64,000 nt of DNA from CAXBID01 sp963815305 (GCA_963815305.1 CAWFFW010000001.1:2914001-2978000), one strand, 5' to 3'; shown: positions 42,783 through 52,033, counted from the first letter of the stretch. Numbers and translations: made by a program. The notes: a model not told the origin generated them from the letters alone.

Positions 42783-45626
42783 ATGAAAACAATTCTCCCC
42801 TTTTTATTATTGCTGTTTTGCGGTTATTCTTACGCACAAACAACAATTACAGGTTCAGTTGTGGACGACAGTAGTCAACCCATTCCTGGTGCAAACATTA
42901 TTATTTCAGGAACAAGTACTGGTACAGTTACAGATTTTGATGGTAACTTCGCAATTACTTACAACCAAAACCCTCCATTTTCTGTTCAAGCAAGTAGCGT
43001 CGGATTTGAATCCATGACCATTCAAGTAACGAGCAACAACCAAGTCTTAAACTTTATCCTTAAAGAAGGAACTTCTTTAGACGAAGTGGTTATTTCTGCT
43101 TCAAGAACACCAGAACGTGTTTTCGAATCACCAGTAACCATTGAACGTTTTGGATTAAAAGACGTAAAAAACACGGCTTCCGCAGAATTTTATGATGGTT
43201 TAGAAAATTTAAAAGGTGTTGATATCAATACCAACAGTTTAACATTTAAATCTATTAATACTCGAGGCTTTGCAACATTCGCTAACACACGTTTTATGCA
43301 ACGCGTTGATGGTATGGATAATGCGGCACCTGCACTTAATTTCCCGCTTGGAAATTTATTAGGAATGGTAGAAACCGATGTACAAAGTGTAGAATTATTG
43401 CCTGGAGCTGCATCAGCACTTTATGGAGCTAATGCTTTTAACGGTGTTCTTTTTATGACGAGTAAAAGCCCTTTTGATCATACAGGTATAAGCGCATATT
43501 ATAAACAAGGCATAACATCACAAGAAGCTTCAGGTGATAATGACTATAAAGATTATGGTATTAGAGCTGCACATAAATTCAGTGATAAATTTGCTGCAAA
43601 AGTAAACTTTAGTTATTTACAAGGTACCGATTGGGCTGCGAATGACACAAGAGGAAAAGATAGAAGTAGCACATTTGTTAAACCGGGTAGCACAAGGGCA
43701 AATGATATTGACTATGATGGTATAAATGTTTATGGAGATTTAGTTTCCACGAACCTGAGTAATGTTAAAAGTAGTCCTACTTTTTTGGCTCAATTACCAA
43801 ATCCTGCGCTTGCTAATTTAATACCTGATGTAGCTGTAAGTAGAACAGGATATGACGAAGCAGACTTAACAAATTATGATGCTAAAAGTATCAAAGCAGA
43901 TTGGGGTTTATTTTTTCGTCCATGGGAAAATGATTTCGAAATTCAATACGTAGGTAAAATAGGCTCTGGATCTACAATTTACCAAGGTTCAAATAGATAC
44001 TCTATCAAAAACTTCTTTCTACAACAACATAAAATAGAAATAAAAAACGACAATTTTTTCTTGAGAGGCTATGTTACTGCAGATAATGCAGGAGACTCTT
44101 ATGATATGGTATTTACTGGTGTTAATATTAACAGACAATGGAAATCAGATAACCAATGGTTTGGAGAATATGCAGGAGCTTTTTTAAGAAACACCTTGGC
44201 TGGAGCAACAGGAGATCAAGCACACACTAACGCAAGAGCTTTTGCAGATACGGGACGATTTGAACCCAGAACACCAGAGTTTCAAGCTGCATTTGATAAA
44301 GTAACCAACGATCCAGACATCCTAACAGGTAGTCAACTAAAAGATGAGTCTAAAATTTATCATTCCGATGGTAATTACAACTTTAGCCATTTAATTGATT
44401 TTGCTGAAATTCAAGTTGGTGGATCTTATAGAAAATATGTATTAAACTCTTTTGGTTCTATTTACACCGATAGAAATGGTGAAATCCCTTATTCAGAACT
44501 TGGTTTATATACACAGATTCAAAAGAAATTTTTAGAAGAAGATCGTCTTAAGTTAACAGCTTCATTACGCTATGATAAGTCCGAACTTTTTGATGCATTT
44601 CTATCTCCAAGACTATCTGTGGGTTATAACATAGGAGACAACAATAATCATAATATTAGAGCATCGTTTCAAACAGGATTTAGAAATCCTGATACGCAAG
44701 CGTTATATATTGGTTTTAATGTGGGACCAATTATCTTAATAGGTAGTGCTCCAGATAATCCAGAAAGAGATTCCAGAACCGCAAGTGGTACAGATATATC
44801 GCCAACTGGTCAAGCCATTCTAGGTTCAAATACGTATACTTATAACGCATCGGGCGCTTATAATAATTCATTCACAAGAAGTTCTGTAGTTGCTTTTGGG
44901 CAATCGAGAAACCCTGGAGATTTAAATATTGCTAACCCCGGAATTGTAAAACCCGAACAAGTAAGTTCTTTTGAGTTAGGTTACAGAGGCAAAGTGGAAA
45001 GAATTGTTATGGATTTTAGCGCTTATTATAACCAATACAAAGACTTCATTACCACAGTAGATGTTGTTAATCCTTTTTATGGCGATGTAGAATTATCACA
45101 AACGTTTCCAGTAAATGGAAATCCTACTCCTTTATCTATAATAGCATTAGCAAATGAAGACTTTCAAGCCTATCGTGCGTATACGAACACGTCTGAAGAT
45201 GTAAGCTCTTACGGTGCTTCTTTAGGTGTTTCTACAAAGGTTTTTGGTGGTTTTGATTTGGGTATGAATTATACGTATGCAAAACTGGAATTTGATCGTC
45301 AAGCAAATTCAGATTTTCAAACCAATTTTAATACCCCACAACATAAAGTTAAGGCTACTTTTGGAAATACTGATTTATTTGAAAATTTTGGATTTAATAT
45401 AGCATGGAGATGGAGTGATGACTATGTATGGGAAGCTTCTTTCCTTACTGCCGATGTACCTTCTTTTCATGTTTTAGATGCTCAAATTAATTTTAGAGTT
45501 CCTAGTTTTAAATCTTCATTTAAAGTTGGCGCAAGTAACCTTTTAGGCGATGAGTATTTCACAGCCGCTGGAACTGGATTTATCGGTTCTCAATACTATG
45601 TATCTTGGACCATCAATAACCTATAA
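42783..45626 (+). CDS. TonB-dependent outer membrane receptor
   Basis: 947 residues with signal peptide MKTILPFLLLLFCGYSYAQ. Residues 21-100 are the carboxypeptidase-like domain (TGSVVDDSSQPIPGANIIIS, GTVTDFDGNFAI), then the plug (ESPVTIERFGLKDVKNTASAEFYDGL, VQSVELLPGAASALYGANAF; about 115-220) and a large barrel ending YYVSWTINNL. It lies 11 bp before the GDSL hydrolase lipoprotein, a fixed partner in this family, so it probably takes up the product of that esterase, such as a fatty-acid or acyl-sugar compound. Substrate is inferred only. Confidence 0.92.
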   Translation: MKTILPFLLLLFCGYSYAQTTITGSVVDDSSQPIPGANIIISGTSTGTVTDFDGNFAITYNQNPPFSVQASSVGFESMTIQVTSNNQVLNFILKEGTSLDEVVISASRTPERVFESPVTIERFGLKDVKNTASAEFYDGLENLKGVDINTNSLTFKSINTRGFATFANTRFMQRVDGMDNAAPALNFPLGNLLGMVETDVQSVELLPGAASALYGANAFNGVLFMTSKSPFDHTGISAYYKQGITSQEASGDNDYKDYGIRAAHKFSDKFAAKVNFSYLQGTDWAANDTRGKDRSSTFVKPGSTRANDIDYDGINVYGDLVSTNLSNVKSSPTFLAQLPNPALANLIPDVAVSRTGYDEADLTNYDAKSIKADWGLFFRPWENDFEIQYVGKIGSGSTIYQGSNRYSIKNFFLQQHKIEIKNDNFFLRGYVTADNAGDSYDMVFTGVNINRQWKSDNQWFGEYAGAFLRNTLAGATGDQAHTNARAFADTGRFEPRTPEFQAAFDKVTNDPDILTGSQLKDESKIYHSDGNYNFSHLIDFAEIQVGGSYRKYVLNSFGSIYTDRNGEIPYSELGLYTQIQKKFLEEDRLKLTASLRYDKSELFDAFLSPRLSVGYNIGDNNNHNIRASFQTGFRNPDTQALYIGFNVGPIILIGSAPDNPERDSRTASGTDISPTGQAILGSNTYTYNASGAYNNSFTRSSVVAFGQSRNPGDLNIANPGIVKPEQVSSFELGYRGKVERIVMDFSAYYNQYKDFITTVDVVNPFYGDVELSQTFPVNGNPTPLSIIALANEDFQAYRAYTNTSEDVSSYGASLGVSTKVFGGFDLGMNYTYAKLEFDRQANSDFQTNFNTPQHKVKATFGNTDLFENFGFNIAWRWSDDYVWEASFLTADVPSFHVLDAQINFRVPSFKSSFKVGASNLLGDEYFTAAGTGFIGSQYYVSWTINNL

Positions 45627-45637
45627 AAAATAAAATT

Positions 45638-47176
45638 ATGAAATTTAAATATATATGGCTTTTCACGCTTTTAGTTGGTTTTTTATCATGTGAAGAAATT
45701 GAAAGTCCAATCCCAGAAGCAATCGTTCTTCCAGAATTAACTTCTGGTACAGCAGATTTTTCAAATTATGTTGCGGTAGGAGCTTCATTTACGGCTGGTT
45801 TTACTGATGGCGCCTTGTTTATCGCAGGTCAAGAAAATTCATTTCCCAATATTTTATCACAACAATTCATGAAAGCGGGACTAGAAAGCTTTTCTCAGCC
45901 TTTAATGAATGACAACTTTGGCGGTTTAGCTTTTGGTGGTAATAGATTACCTGGCTTTAATCCAAGACTAGTTTTTGGTGGAGCAGGACCAGTTTCCTTA
46001 GAGAATGCTATTGGGCCAGTAACGGTTACTACAGATTTAACATCAAACCCAACAGGCCCATTTAATAACCTAGGCGTTCCTGGAGCTAAAAGTTTTCATT
46101 TACTTTTTAACGGTTATGGAAATCCTGCTGGTTTACAAACGGTTCCTGCAACTGCAAATCCCTATTTTGTTAGAATGGCTTCTAGTCCCTCAGCGACAAT
46201 TTTAGGAGACGCAATGGCTCAAAACCCAACATTTTTTACGTTATCAGAAATTGGAGGCAACGATGTTTTAGGGTATGCTACTTCTGGTGGTGATGGCTCA
46301 AACCCTTTAACACCTGTAAATGGCCCTATTGGGATTGGTTTTAATTCAACATTTGCAGCTCTCGTCACCACTTTAACATCTGGTGGGGCAAAAGGTGTAG
46401 TAACAAACGTTCCTTATATTACAGATTTACCGCATTTTACAACAGTCCCTCATAATCCTATCCCGTTAGATGCTCCTACTGCTGGTTTTTTAAATAGTGC
46501 TGCCGCTTATGGAGCCTACAATGCTGGCATTGTTCAAGCTTTTGCGTTTTTAGTTGCAAACACACCTTTAACACAAGCCATGGCAGATGAAGAAATAGCT
46601 AAAAGAACCATCACGTTTTCCGCTTCCCTAAATAATGCTGTTGTGATTATGGATGAAAGCTTAACTAACTTGACTGCCATAAATGCTAATTTGATTAGTA
46701 TGAGACAAGCTACGTCTAAAGATTTATTAGTTTTACCCGCTTCGTCTTTCATTGGTACTTTGGCTGTTCCAGGAAATCCGCAAACGGTTAATGGTGTTGC
46801 TATTCCTTTAGGAGATAAATGGGTTTTAACTCCTGAAGAGCAAGAAGAAATAAAAACGGCTACAGATGCCTATAATATAACTATTGCTGGAGTTGCAAGT
46901 TCAAATGAAAATATAGCTTTAGTAGATCTTAACGCTATTCTTACCGAATTAGCAAGTACTGGTGTTGATTTTGATGGCTTTAATTTAAAGTCAAGTTTAG
47001 TTACAGGTGGTGCTGTTAGTTTAGATGGTATTCACCTTAACGCTAGAGGTTATGCATTTATGGCTAATAAATTTTTAGAAGCTATAGATGCTTCTTTTGG
47101 ATCAAATTTTATGGCTTCTGGCAACGTTGCTAGAGCAAGTAATTATGGCACGATTTATTCCCCCCAACTCCAATAA
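45638..47176 (+). CDS. SGNH/GDSL hydrolase family lipoprotein
   Basis: 512 residues with lipoprotein signal MKFKYIWLFTLLVGFLSC. SGNH blocks are seen: block I FSNYVAVGASFTAGFTDGALF (about 43-63, nucleophile Ser in GASF), block III SEIGGNDVLGYA (about 205-216), and block V LDGIHLNARGYAFMA (about 466-480, Asp/His dyad). The insert-rich middle, with AKGVVTNVPYITDLPHF, is typical of Bacteroidota members. It probably hydrolyses esters at the outer membrane surface for the adjacent TonB receptor. Followed by a terminator and then atpD. Confidence 0.85.
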   Translation: MKFKYIWLFTLLVGFLSCEEIESPIPEAIVLPELTSGTADFSNYVAVGASFTAGFTDGALFIAGQENSFPNILSQQFMKAGLESFSQPLMNDNFGGLAFGGNRLPGFNPRLVFGGAGPVSLENAIGPVTVTTDLTSNPTGPFNNLGVPGAKSFHLLFNGYGNPAGLQTVPATANPYFVRMASSPSATILGDAMAQNPTFFTLSEIGGNDVLGYATSGGDGSNPLTPVNGPIGIGFNSTFAALVTTLTSGGAKGVVTNVPYITDLPHFTTVPHNPIPLDAPTAGFLNSAAAYGAYNAGIVQAFAFLVANTPLTQAMADEEIAKRTITFSASLNNAVVIMDESLTNLTAINANLISMRQATSKDLLVLPASSFIGTLAVPGNPQTVNGVAIPLGDKWVLTPEEQEEIKTATDAYNITIAGVASSNENIALVDLNAILTELASTGVDFDGFNLKSSLVTGGAVSLDGIHLNARGYAFMANKFLEAIDASFGSNFMASGNVARASNYGTIYSPQLQ

Positions 47177-47197
47177 AATAATTTCAAATAAAAATAT

Positions 47198-47229
47198 TAA
47201 AAACACCTTCAACTTGAGGGTGTTTTTTT
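47198..47229 (+). terminator. Terminator after the GDSL gene
   Basis: AAAACACCTTCAA pairs with TTGAGGGTGTTTT (one G-T pair, tiny loop), followed by a T run on the plus strand. It isolates the TonB/GDSL transcript from atpD. Confidence 0.85.
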
Positions 47230-47275
47230 GTTCTAAAAAAGCTAAAAAACAACTTTCATTTTAAATTAAAAAATA

Positions 47276-47283
47276 TATCTTTG
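47276..47283 (+). promoter_or_regulatory. Promoter -7 box of atpD
   Basis: TATCTTTG matches TAnnTTTG and is followed by GCACGCG. It leaves a leader of about 55 nt before the atpD ATG at 47344. Confidence 0.65.
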
Positions 47284-47343
47284 CACGCGAAAACTTGATG
47301 TGTTTTCTTAGAATTAAAACGCATATAATTAAACAAATAGGTA

Positions 47344-48852
47344 ATGGCTAAAGTTACAGGTAAAGTTGCACAAATAGTAGGTCCGGTTATTGATGTTGCA
47401 TTCAGTGCAGGTTCAGAACTTCCAAAAATTTACGATTCGTTAGAAATAAAAAAGGCAGATGGTTCGCTTTTAGTATTAGAAGTTCAATCTCATATTGGTG
47501 AAGATACGGTTCGAACTATTGCTATGGATTCTTCAGATGGTTTAAGTAGAGGGACAGAGGTTATTGCAACGGGAGCTCCCATCCAAATGCCTATTGGAGA
47601 TGATGTTTACGGACGTTTATTTAATGTGATTGGTGATGCTATTGATGGTCTTGGAGATTTGCCTAAAGCTGGTGATGCTGGGTTACCAATTCACCGTCAA
47701 GCACCTAAATTTGAAGACTTATCAACGTCTACTGAAGTTTTATTTACAGGTATTAAAGTCATCGACCTTATTGAGCCTTACGCAAAAGGTGGTAAAATTG
47801 GTTTATTTGGCGGTGCTGGTGTAGGTAAAACGGTATTAATTCAAGAGTTGATTAACAATATAGCAAAAGGTCACGGTGGTTTATCCGTATTTGCTGGCGT
47901 AGGAGAACGTACTCGTGAGGGAAATGACCTTTTAAGAGAAATGTTAGAATCTGGAATTATCCGTTATGGTGATGATTTTATGCATTCTATGGAAGATGGT
48001 GGATGGGATTTATCTAAAGTTGATAAAAAGAAAATGAAAGAATCAAAGGCAACGTTCGTTTTCGGACAAATGAACGAGCCTCCAGGAGCACGCGCACGTG
48101 TGGCCTTATCTGGTTTAACAATTGCTGAATATTTCCGTGATGGTGCTGGTGAAGGCCAAGGAAAAGATGTACTTTTCTTCGTAGATAACATTTTCCGTTT
48201 TACACAAGCGGGTTCTGAGGTATCGGCATTATTAGGCCGTATGCCTTCTGCGGTAGGCTACCAACCAACATTAGCAACAGAGATGGGTGCGATGCAAGAG
48301 CGTATTACGTCAACTAAAAGAGGTTCTATTACATCAGTACAAGCAGTTTACGTACCTGCGGATGATTTAACCGATCCTGCTCCTGCTACAACATTTGCTC
48401 ACTTAGATGCAACAACCGTATTATCTCGTAAAATTGCTGAATTAGGTATTTATCCAGCTGTAGACCCTTTAGATTCTACGTCAAGAATTTTAACCGCTGA
48501 TATTTTAGGACAAGAACACTATGCTTGTGCGCAACGCGTAAAAGAGTTATTACAACGTTATAAAGAATTACAAGATATTATTGCCATATTAGGTATGGAA
48601 GAACTATCTGAAGAAGATAAGTTAGCTGTAGGTAGAGCAAGACGTGTACAACGTTTCTTATCTCAACCTTTTCACGTGGCAGAGCAATTTACTGGTATTC
48701 CTGGTGTATTAGTTGATATAAAAGAAACTATTAAAGGTTTTAATATGATTATGGATGGTGAATTAGATCGCTTACCAGAGGCTGCTTTTAACCTTAAAGG
48801 AACTATTGAAGAAGCTATTGAGGCTGGAGACAAAATGCTTGCTGAAGCTTAA
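47344..48852 (+). CDS. atpD: ATP synthase F1 subunit beta
   Basis: 502 residues, catalytic subunit of F-type ATP synthase. The N-terminal barrel starts KVTGKVAQIVGPVIDVAFS. P-loop GLFGGAGVGKTVLIQELI (about 158-175), DELSEED region (LGMEELSEEDKLAVGRARR, about 418-436), and Walker B-type VLFFVDNIFRFTQAGSEVSALLGRMPS (about 278-304) are seen. Length is slightly above 460-480 because of the Bacteroidota insert around residues 219-235 (MEDGGWDLSKVDKKKMKESK). Only atpD and atpC are here; the rest of the operon is elsewhere, as is usual in this phylum. Confidence 0.99.
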   Translation: MAKVTGKVAQIVGPVIDVAFSAGSELPKIYDSLEIKKADGSLLVLEVQSHIGEDTVRTIAMDSSDGLSRGTEVIATGAPIQMPIGDDVYGRLFNVIGDAIDGLGDLPKAGDAGLPIHRQAPKFEDLSTSTEVLFTGIKVIDLIEPYAKGGKIGLFGGAGVGKTVLIQELINNIAKGHGGLSVFAGVGERTREGNDLLREMLESGIIRYGDDFMHSMEDGGWDLSKVDKKKMKESKATFVFGQMNEPPGARARVALSGLTIAEYFRDGAGEGQGKDVLFFVDNIFRFTQAGSEVSALLGRMPSAVGYQPTLATEMGAMQERITSTKRGSITSVQAVYVPADDLTDPAPATTFAHLDATTVLSRKIAELGIYPAVDPLDSTSRILTADILGQEHYACAQRVKELLQRYKELQDIIAILGMEELSEEDKLAVGRARRVQRFLSQPFHVAEQFTGIPGVLVDIKETIKGFNMIMDGELDRLPEAAFNLKGTIEEAIEAGDKMLAEA

Positions 48853-48866
48853 TAATTGGTTAATAG

Positions 48867-48927
48867 TTTATAGTTGTTGGTTAATAGTTTTTCCAATAAC
48901 CATAAACTAATAACAAACAACTATAAA
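48867..48927 (+). promoter_or_regulatory. 24-bp imperfect hairpin between atpD and atpC
   Basis: Arms 48867-48890 and 48904-48927 pair at 22 of 24 positions (mismatches at 48879/48915 and 48884/48910) around a 13-nt loop. The arm holds one of two direct TTGGTTAATAGTTT repeats (48856-48869 and 48877-48890). The hairpin ends 3 nt before the atpC ATG at 48931, so it should affect atpC translation or mRNA processing. Function is inferred. Confidence 0.65.
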
Positions 48928-48930
48928 GAT

Positions 48931-49209
48931 ATGTATTTAGAGATTGTGTCACCAGAAGCCACTTTATTTAGTGGAGAAGTAACAAGCGTTTATGTTCCTG
49001 GAGTTAACGGTGATTTTGAAATGTTAAATAATCACGCCCCTATTGTTTCTTTATTAAAAGAAGGTGTTGTTAAAATTTCAGGTAATATTGAATTGGAAAA
49101 AGACGTTCAAGATAAATTCACTAAAGGAGAGCAAGGAAAAACTTTATTAAATATTAATTCTGGAACTTTAGAAATGAAAGATAATAGAGTTATCATTTTA
49201 GCGGACTAA
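48931..49209 (+). CDS. atpC: ATP synthase F1 subunit epsilon
   Basis: 92 residues from ATG 48931; a TTG at 48874 would add an unnatural tail made of the hairpin sequence. It starts MYLEIVSPEATLFSGEVTSV and holds VPGVNGDFEMLNNHAPIVSLL (about 22-42), the standard N-terminal beta-sandwich of epsilon. The C-terminal helical hairpin of E. coli epsilon is missing, as in other Bacteroidota. It is the rotor subunit linking gamma to the c-ring and modulating hydrolysis. It lies 78 bp after atpD, with the long hairpin between them. Confidence 0.95.
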   Translation: MYLEIVSPEATLFSGEVTSVYVPGVNGDFEMLNNHAPIVSLLKEGVVKISGNIELEKDVQDKFTKGEQGKTLLNINSGTLEMKDNRVIILAD

Positions 49210-49230
49210 ATTTCTTTTTAAAATATATTA

Positions 49231-49258
49231 AAAACGCGAAGCCTATGCTTCGCGTTTT
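49231..49258. terminator. Bidirectional terminator between atpC and the symporter gene
   Basis: Perfect 12-bp arms AAAACGCGAAGC (49231-49242) and GCTTCGCGTTTT (49247-49258), loop CTAT, flanked by A and T runs. The minus-strand gene's stop codon starts at the next base. Confidence 0.9.
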
Positions 49259-50989
49259 TTATGCAATTTTTTTCCAATTCTTAATGAGCAATACACAGCA
49301 AATAGTTGTTAACCCTATTAGCCCAAAAGCCAGCATTGTTTTTCCATAGATGAAATATCCTGTGGCAAACAATACACTGTAGGTGCCGATAATTCCTAAG
49401 AAGAAAGCAAGAATTTTATATCCAAAATTTTTAAATTTGCTCTCATTACCATAAACCAAAGTTTCAAATTTAGTTATCGTTTCTTTATCCGATTCTTGAG
49501 TTAGAAGCGTTACAACAATCCACCCAACTGTGGTTATAACAACACCACTTACTAGTTGCCAATGTCCTGCCATTTCAAACCAAGGGGTATCTAATTTTCC
49601 ATTGATAAAAAACACGACAGCAATAATAAAAGAAATAAGCATCGCTGCAATTTCACTATACGGATTGATTCGATTCCAGAACCAACGCATAATAAATAAC
49701 AAACCTGTTCCTGCCCCTATTTGTAATAACAAATCAAAAACATCTTTAGCCGATTTTATATAAAATGAAAACAATGCAGCACAAACCATAAGTAACACTG
49801 TTGAAATTCTACCAATTGAAACCTTTTGTTTTTCTGAGGCTTCTTTATTTATAAAACGTCCGTAAAAATCATTAACAATATATGAGCTTCCCCAGTTTAG
49901 TTGCGTAGAAATGGTACTCATAAAAGCCGCAATTAAGGAGGTTAAAACAATTCCTATCAATCCTGCTGGTAAATACGTCATCATAGCAGCATAAGCTACA
50001 TCATGGCCCTGCATTTCAGGATTTAAATTGGGGAACGCTGTATTTATACTTTCTAAAGTTGGAAATATAATTAATGATGCTAATCCCACCACAATCCATG
50101 GCCACGGACGTAATGCATAATGTGCAAAATTAAAAAACAGGGTTGCCCAAGTAGCGTTTTTTTCATCTTTAGCTGCCAGCATACGCTGTGCTATATAACC
50201 ACCCCCTCCAGGTTCAGCACCGGGATACCAGGTACTCCACCATTGCACTGCAAAAGGGATAATAAATAAAGTTATTAGCGCTTCAGAATTTGAGAAATCA
50301 GGTAGAATATTCAATTTGTTACTTACATTTTCATGCGTTAGTAATGTGGACATGCCTCCTATTTCTGGAAGATTTACAATATAAATAGTGGCCCATACAG
50401 AGCCTACCATAGCGATAATAAACTGAAGGAAATCGGTAATTAAAACCCCTTTTAATCCACCTAAAGAGGAATAGATTACAACTATTATTGAAGAATAGAT
50501 TAAAGTCTCTACTTGAGAAATTCCTAGTAGGATATTGGCAATTTTAGCACCCGCTAAACAAACTCCAGCCATTGTAATCACATTAAAAATAACGCCTAAA
50601 TAAATAGCACGAAATCCTCTTAAAAAACTCGCTGATTTACCAGAATATCGTAATTCATAAAATTCTAGATCGGTAGAAATACCAGATTTTCGCCAAAGTT
50701 TGGCATAAAAAAACACGGTTAACATCCCTGTAAGTAACATAGCCCACCAAACCCAATTTCCTGAAACTCCGTTTTTTCTAACCAATTCGGTTACTAAACC
50801 CGGTGTATCCGCTGCAAAGGTTGTTGCCACCATCGAAACACCTAATAGCCACCAAGGCATATTTCTGCCAGAAAGGAAAAATTCTGTACTATTTTTTCCT
50901 GCTTGTTTCGATACCCAAATGCCAATAAAAAGAGTGATTATAAAAAAAACAATAATTATAGCAATATCTAATCCCGATAAATTAACCAT
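49259..50989 (-). CDS. Sodium:solute symporter (SSS family)
   Basis: 576 residues with about 13-14 TM helices, a full-length inner membrane transporter that couples sodium flow to uptake of a sugar, amino acid or similar solute. Family features are the first helices FIITLFIGIWVSKQAGKNSTEFFLSGRNMPWW (about 17-48), SMVATTFAADTPGLVTELV (about 53-71, TM2 sodium-site region), DLEFYELRYSGKSASFLRGFRAI, YSSLGGLKGVLITDFLQFI (about 169-187, SSS motif) and AFMSTISTQLNWGSSYIVNDFYG (about 354-376). The solute is not clear. It lies 24 bp after the UmuD-like gene on the same strand. Confidence 0.92.
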   Translation of the reverse strand: MVNLSGLDIAIIIVFFIITLFIGIWVSKQAGKNSTEFFLSGRNMPWWLLGVSMVATTFAADTPGLVTELVRKNGVSGNWVWWAMLLTGMLTVFFYAKLWRKSGISTDLEFYELRYSGKSASFLRGFRAIYLGVIFNVITMAGVCLAGAKIANILLGISQVETLIYSSIIVVIYSSLGGLKGVLITDFLQFIIAMVGSVWATIYIVNLPEIGGMSTLLTHENVSNKLNILPDFSNSEALITLFIIPFAVQWWSTWYPGAEPGGGGYIAQRMLAAKDEKNATWATLFFNFAHYALRPWPWIVVGLASLIIFPTLESINTAFPNLNPEMQGHDVAYAAMMTYLPAGLIGIVLTSLIAAFMSTISTQLNWGSSYIVNDFYGRFINKEASEKQKVSIGRISTVLLMVCAALFSFYIKSAKDVFDLLLQIGAGTGLLFIMRWFWNRINPYSEIAAMLISFIIAVVFFINGKLDTPWFEMAGHWQLVSGVVITTVGWIVVTLLTQESDKETITKFETLVYGNESKFKNFGYKILAFFLGIIGTYSVLFATGYFIYGKTMLAFGLIGLTTICCVLLIKNWKKIA

Positions 50990-51013
50990 GAAAATTATTT
51001 TATGAATTAATTA

Positions 51014-51457
51014 CTAATATACTTTTTTAATCACATTAGTAACTATACCCCAAATGATAAAATCGTTATCATCAGTGATTTTTATAATAGGATAATTTGG
51101 ATTTTCGGGTTGCAGCCAAACTTCATTCTTATCTACTTTTAAACGCTTTACTGTAAATTCGCCATCTAAAAAACAAACCGCTATTTTATTGTTTTCTGGT
51201 TCTAGACTTCTATCAATAACTAACAAATCGTTATCATCAAGTCCAGCACCAATCATAGACTGTCCACTAACGCGTGCATAAAAAGTGGCCTCCTTATTTT
51301 TAACAAGTTCTCTATCTAAAGAGAGTCTATCTTCTTTAAAATCTTCGGCTGGCTCAGGAAATCCTGCGGAAATACCTGTGTCTAAAAAAATAGCTCCTAA
51401 ACCATTTGAGGGTTTTGGCGTGAAAAAGGTTAGATTTTCAGATTTGTGTAATATCAT
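51014..51457 (-). CDS. UmuD-like S24 peptidase (LexA/UmuD fold), without a umuC partner
   Basis: 147 residues. The self-cleavage site is the Ala-Gly bond in GISAGFPEPAEDF (about 29-41). The catalytic Ser is in ARVSGQSMIGAGLDDND (about 62-78) and the Lys in FLDGEFTVKRLK (about 96-107). There is no DNA-binding N-terminal domain, so this is UmuD-type rather than LexA. UmuD after RecA-induced cleavage joins UmuC to form the mutagenic polymerase V. The usual partner umuC is absent: a solute symporter gene follows instead. Either umuC lies elsewhere, was lost, or this protein acts alone. Confidence 0.88.
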   Translation of the reverse strand: MILHKSENLTFFTPKPSNGLGAIFLDTGISAGFPEPAEDFKEDRLSLDRELVKNKEATFYARVSGQSMIGAGLDDNDLLVIDRSLEPENNKIAVCFLDGEFTVKRLKVDKNEVWLQPENPNYPIIKITDDNDFIIWGIVTNVIKKVY

Positions 51458-51480
51458 TTATATGTACGTATTAGTTTTTT

Positions 51481-51590
51481 GCGTTAGGGATTGATGCGGC
51501 ATCCTTTTTATTATGGATTCCTGCCTGCGCAGGAATCCATAATAAAAAGATATAGCGGAAAGCCCTACCCTTGTGGTAACGCCCAAATAA
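51481..51590 (+). ncRNA. Structured element, copy 2, with a nested 21-bp palindrome
   Basis: It starts GCGTTAGGGATTGATGCGGCATCC and ends with the block GCGGAAAGCCCTACCC...GGTAACGCCC. GCGTTA (51481-51486) pairs with TAACGC (51577-51582). The variable arm is a perfect 21-bp inverted repeat (51504-51524 with 51529-51549, loop CTGC). Compared with copy 1 (18401) the closing stem and the AAAGCCC block are kept while the inner hairpin differs, which suggests a shared RNA fold. It begins 24 bp upstream of the divergent umuD gene; no plus-strand gene follows closely. Confidence 0.6.
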
Positions 51591-51599
51591 AATTATTTA

Positions 51600-52033
51600 T
51601 GCTAAATATACTATTTTAAAAGATTTCTGCCTAAGCAAGCATATTATTTTACAACTATAACTATTTTAATATTGGCTGTATCTGTTTGATAATCGTTTTT
51701 GCGAGATTTTGTAGATGCGTTTTAAATCTTAATTACCTAATTTAATTTTAGGATTGCCATACTTAAAATTTAAATTATTTATAGTGTGCCGTAGGGCTTT
51801 TGTATTTAAAATCTTCGGTTTAACAAAGTATCATTTATGGAGGTTTACGGGAACTAAGCGCATGATATTACTTAAAACAGCAATGGGTTGGTTGTGTAAA
51901 TTAGGGTTAAAATCGCAATCGCAAGTCGCATAAATGCTGTTACAATGTATTATGGATAAGTGTACGTATTTTGTTTCTAATACTTGTTAAATTTTAAACC
52001 CTGAGGGGTCTATTTATTGACACTAAACTTTCT
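51600..52033. other. Unexplained non-coding stretch, about 430 bp
   Basis: Between the structured element and the DUF3157-like gene. No ORF beyond a few dozen codons on either strand and no tRNA or RNA gene I recognise, yet base composition is richer than the surrounding A/T gaps around 51785-51960 (for example GTTTACGGGAACTAAGCGCATG). AAGTGTACGTATT (about 51958-51970) recurs at 217-229. It could be a decayed mobile element or an RNA. I cannot assign it. Confidence 0.4.

Noticed and set aside
48874..48930. Longer atpC from an upstream TTG
   Set aside because: The extra residues are translated hairpin repeat; the family start MYLEIVSPEATLF fits ATG 48931.
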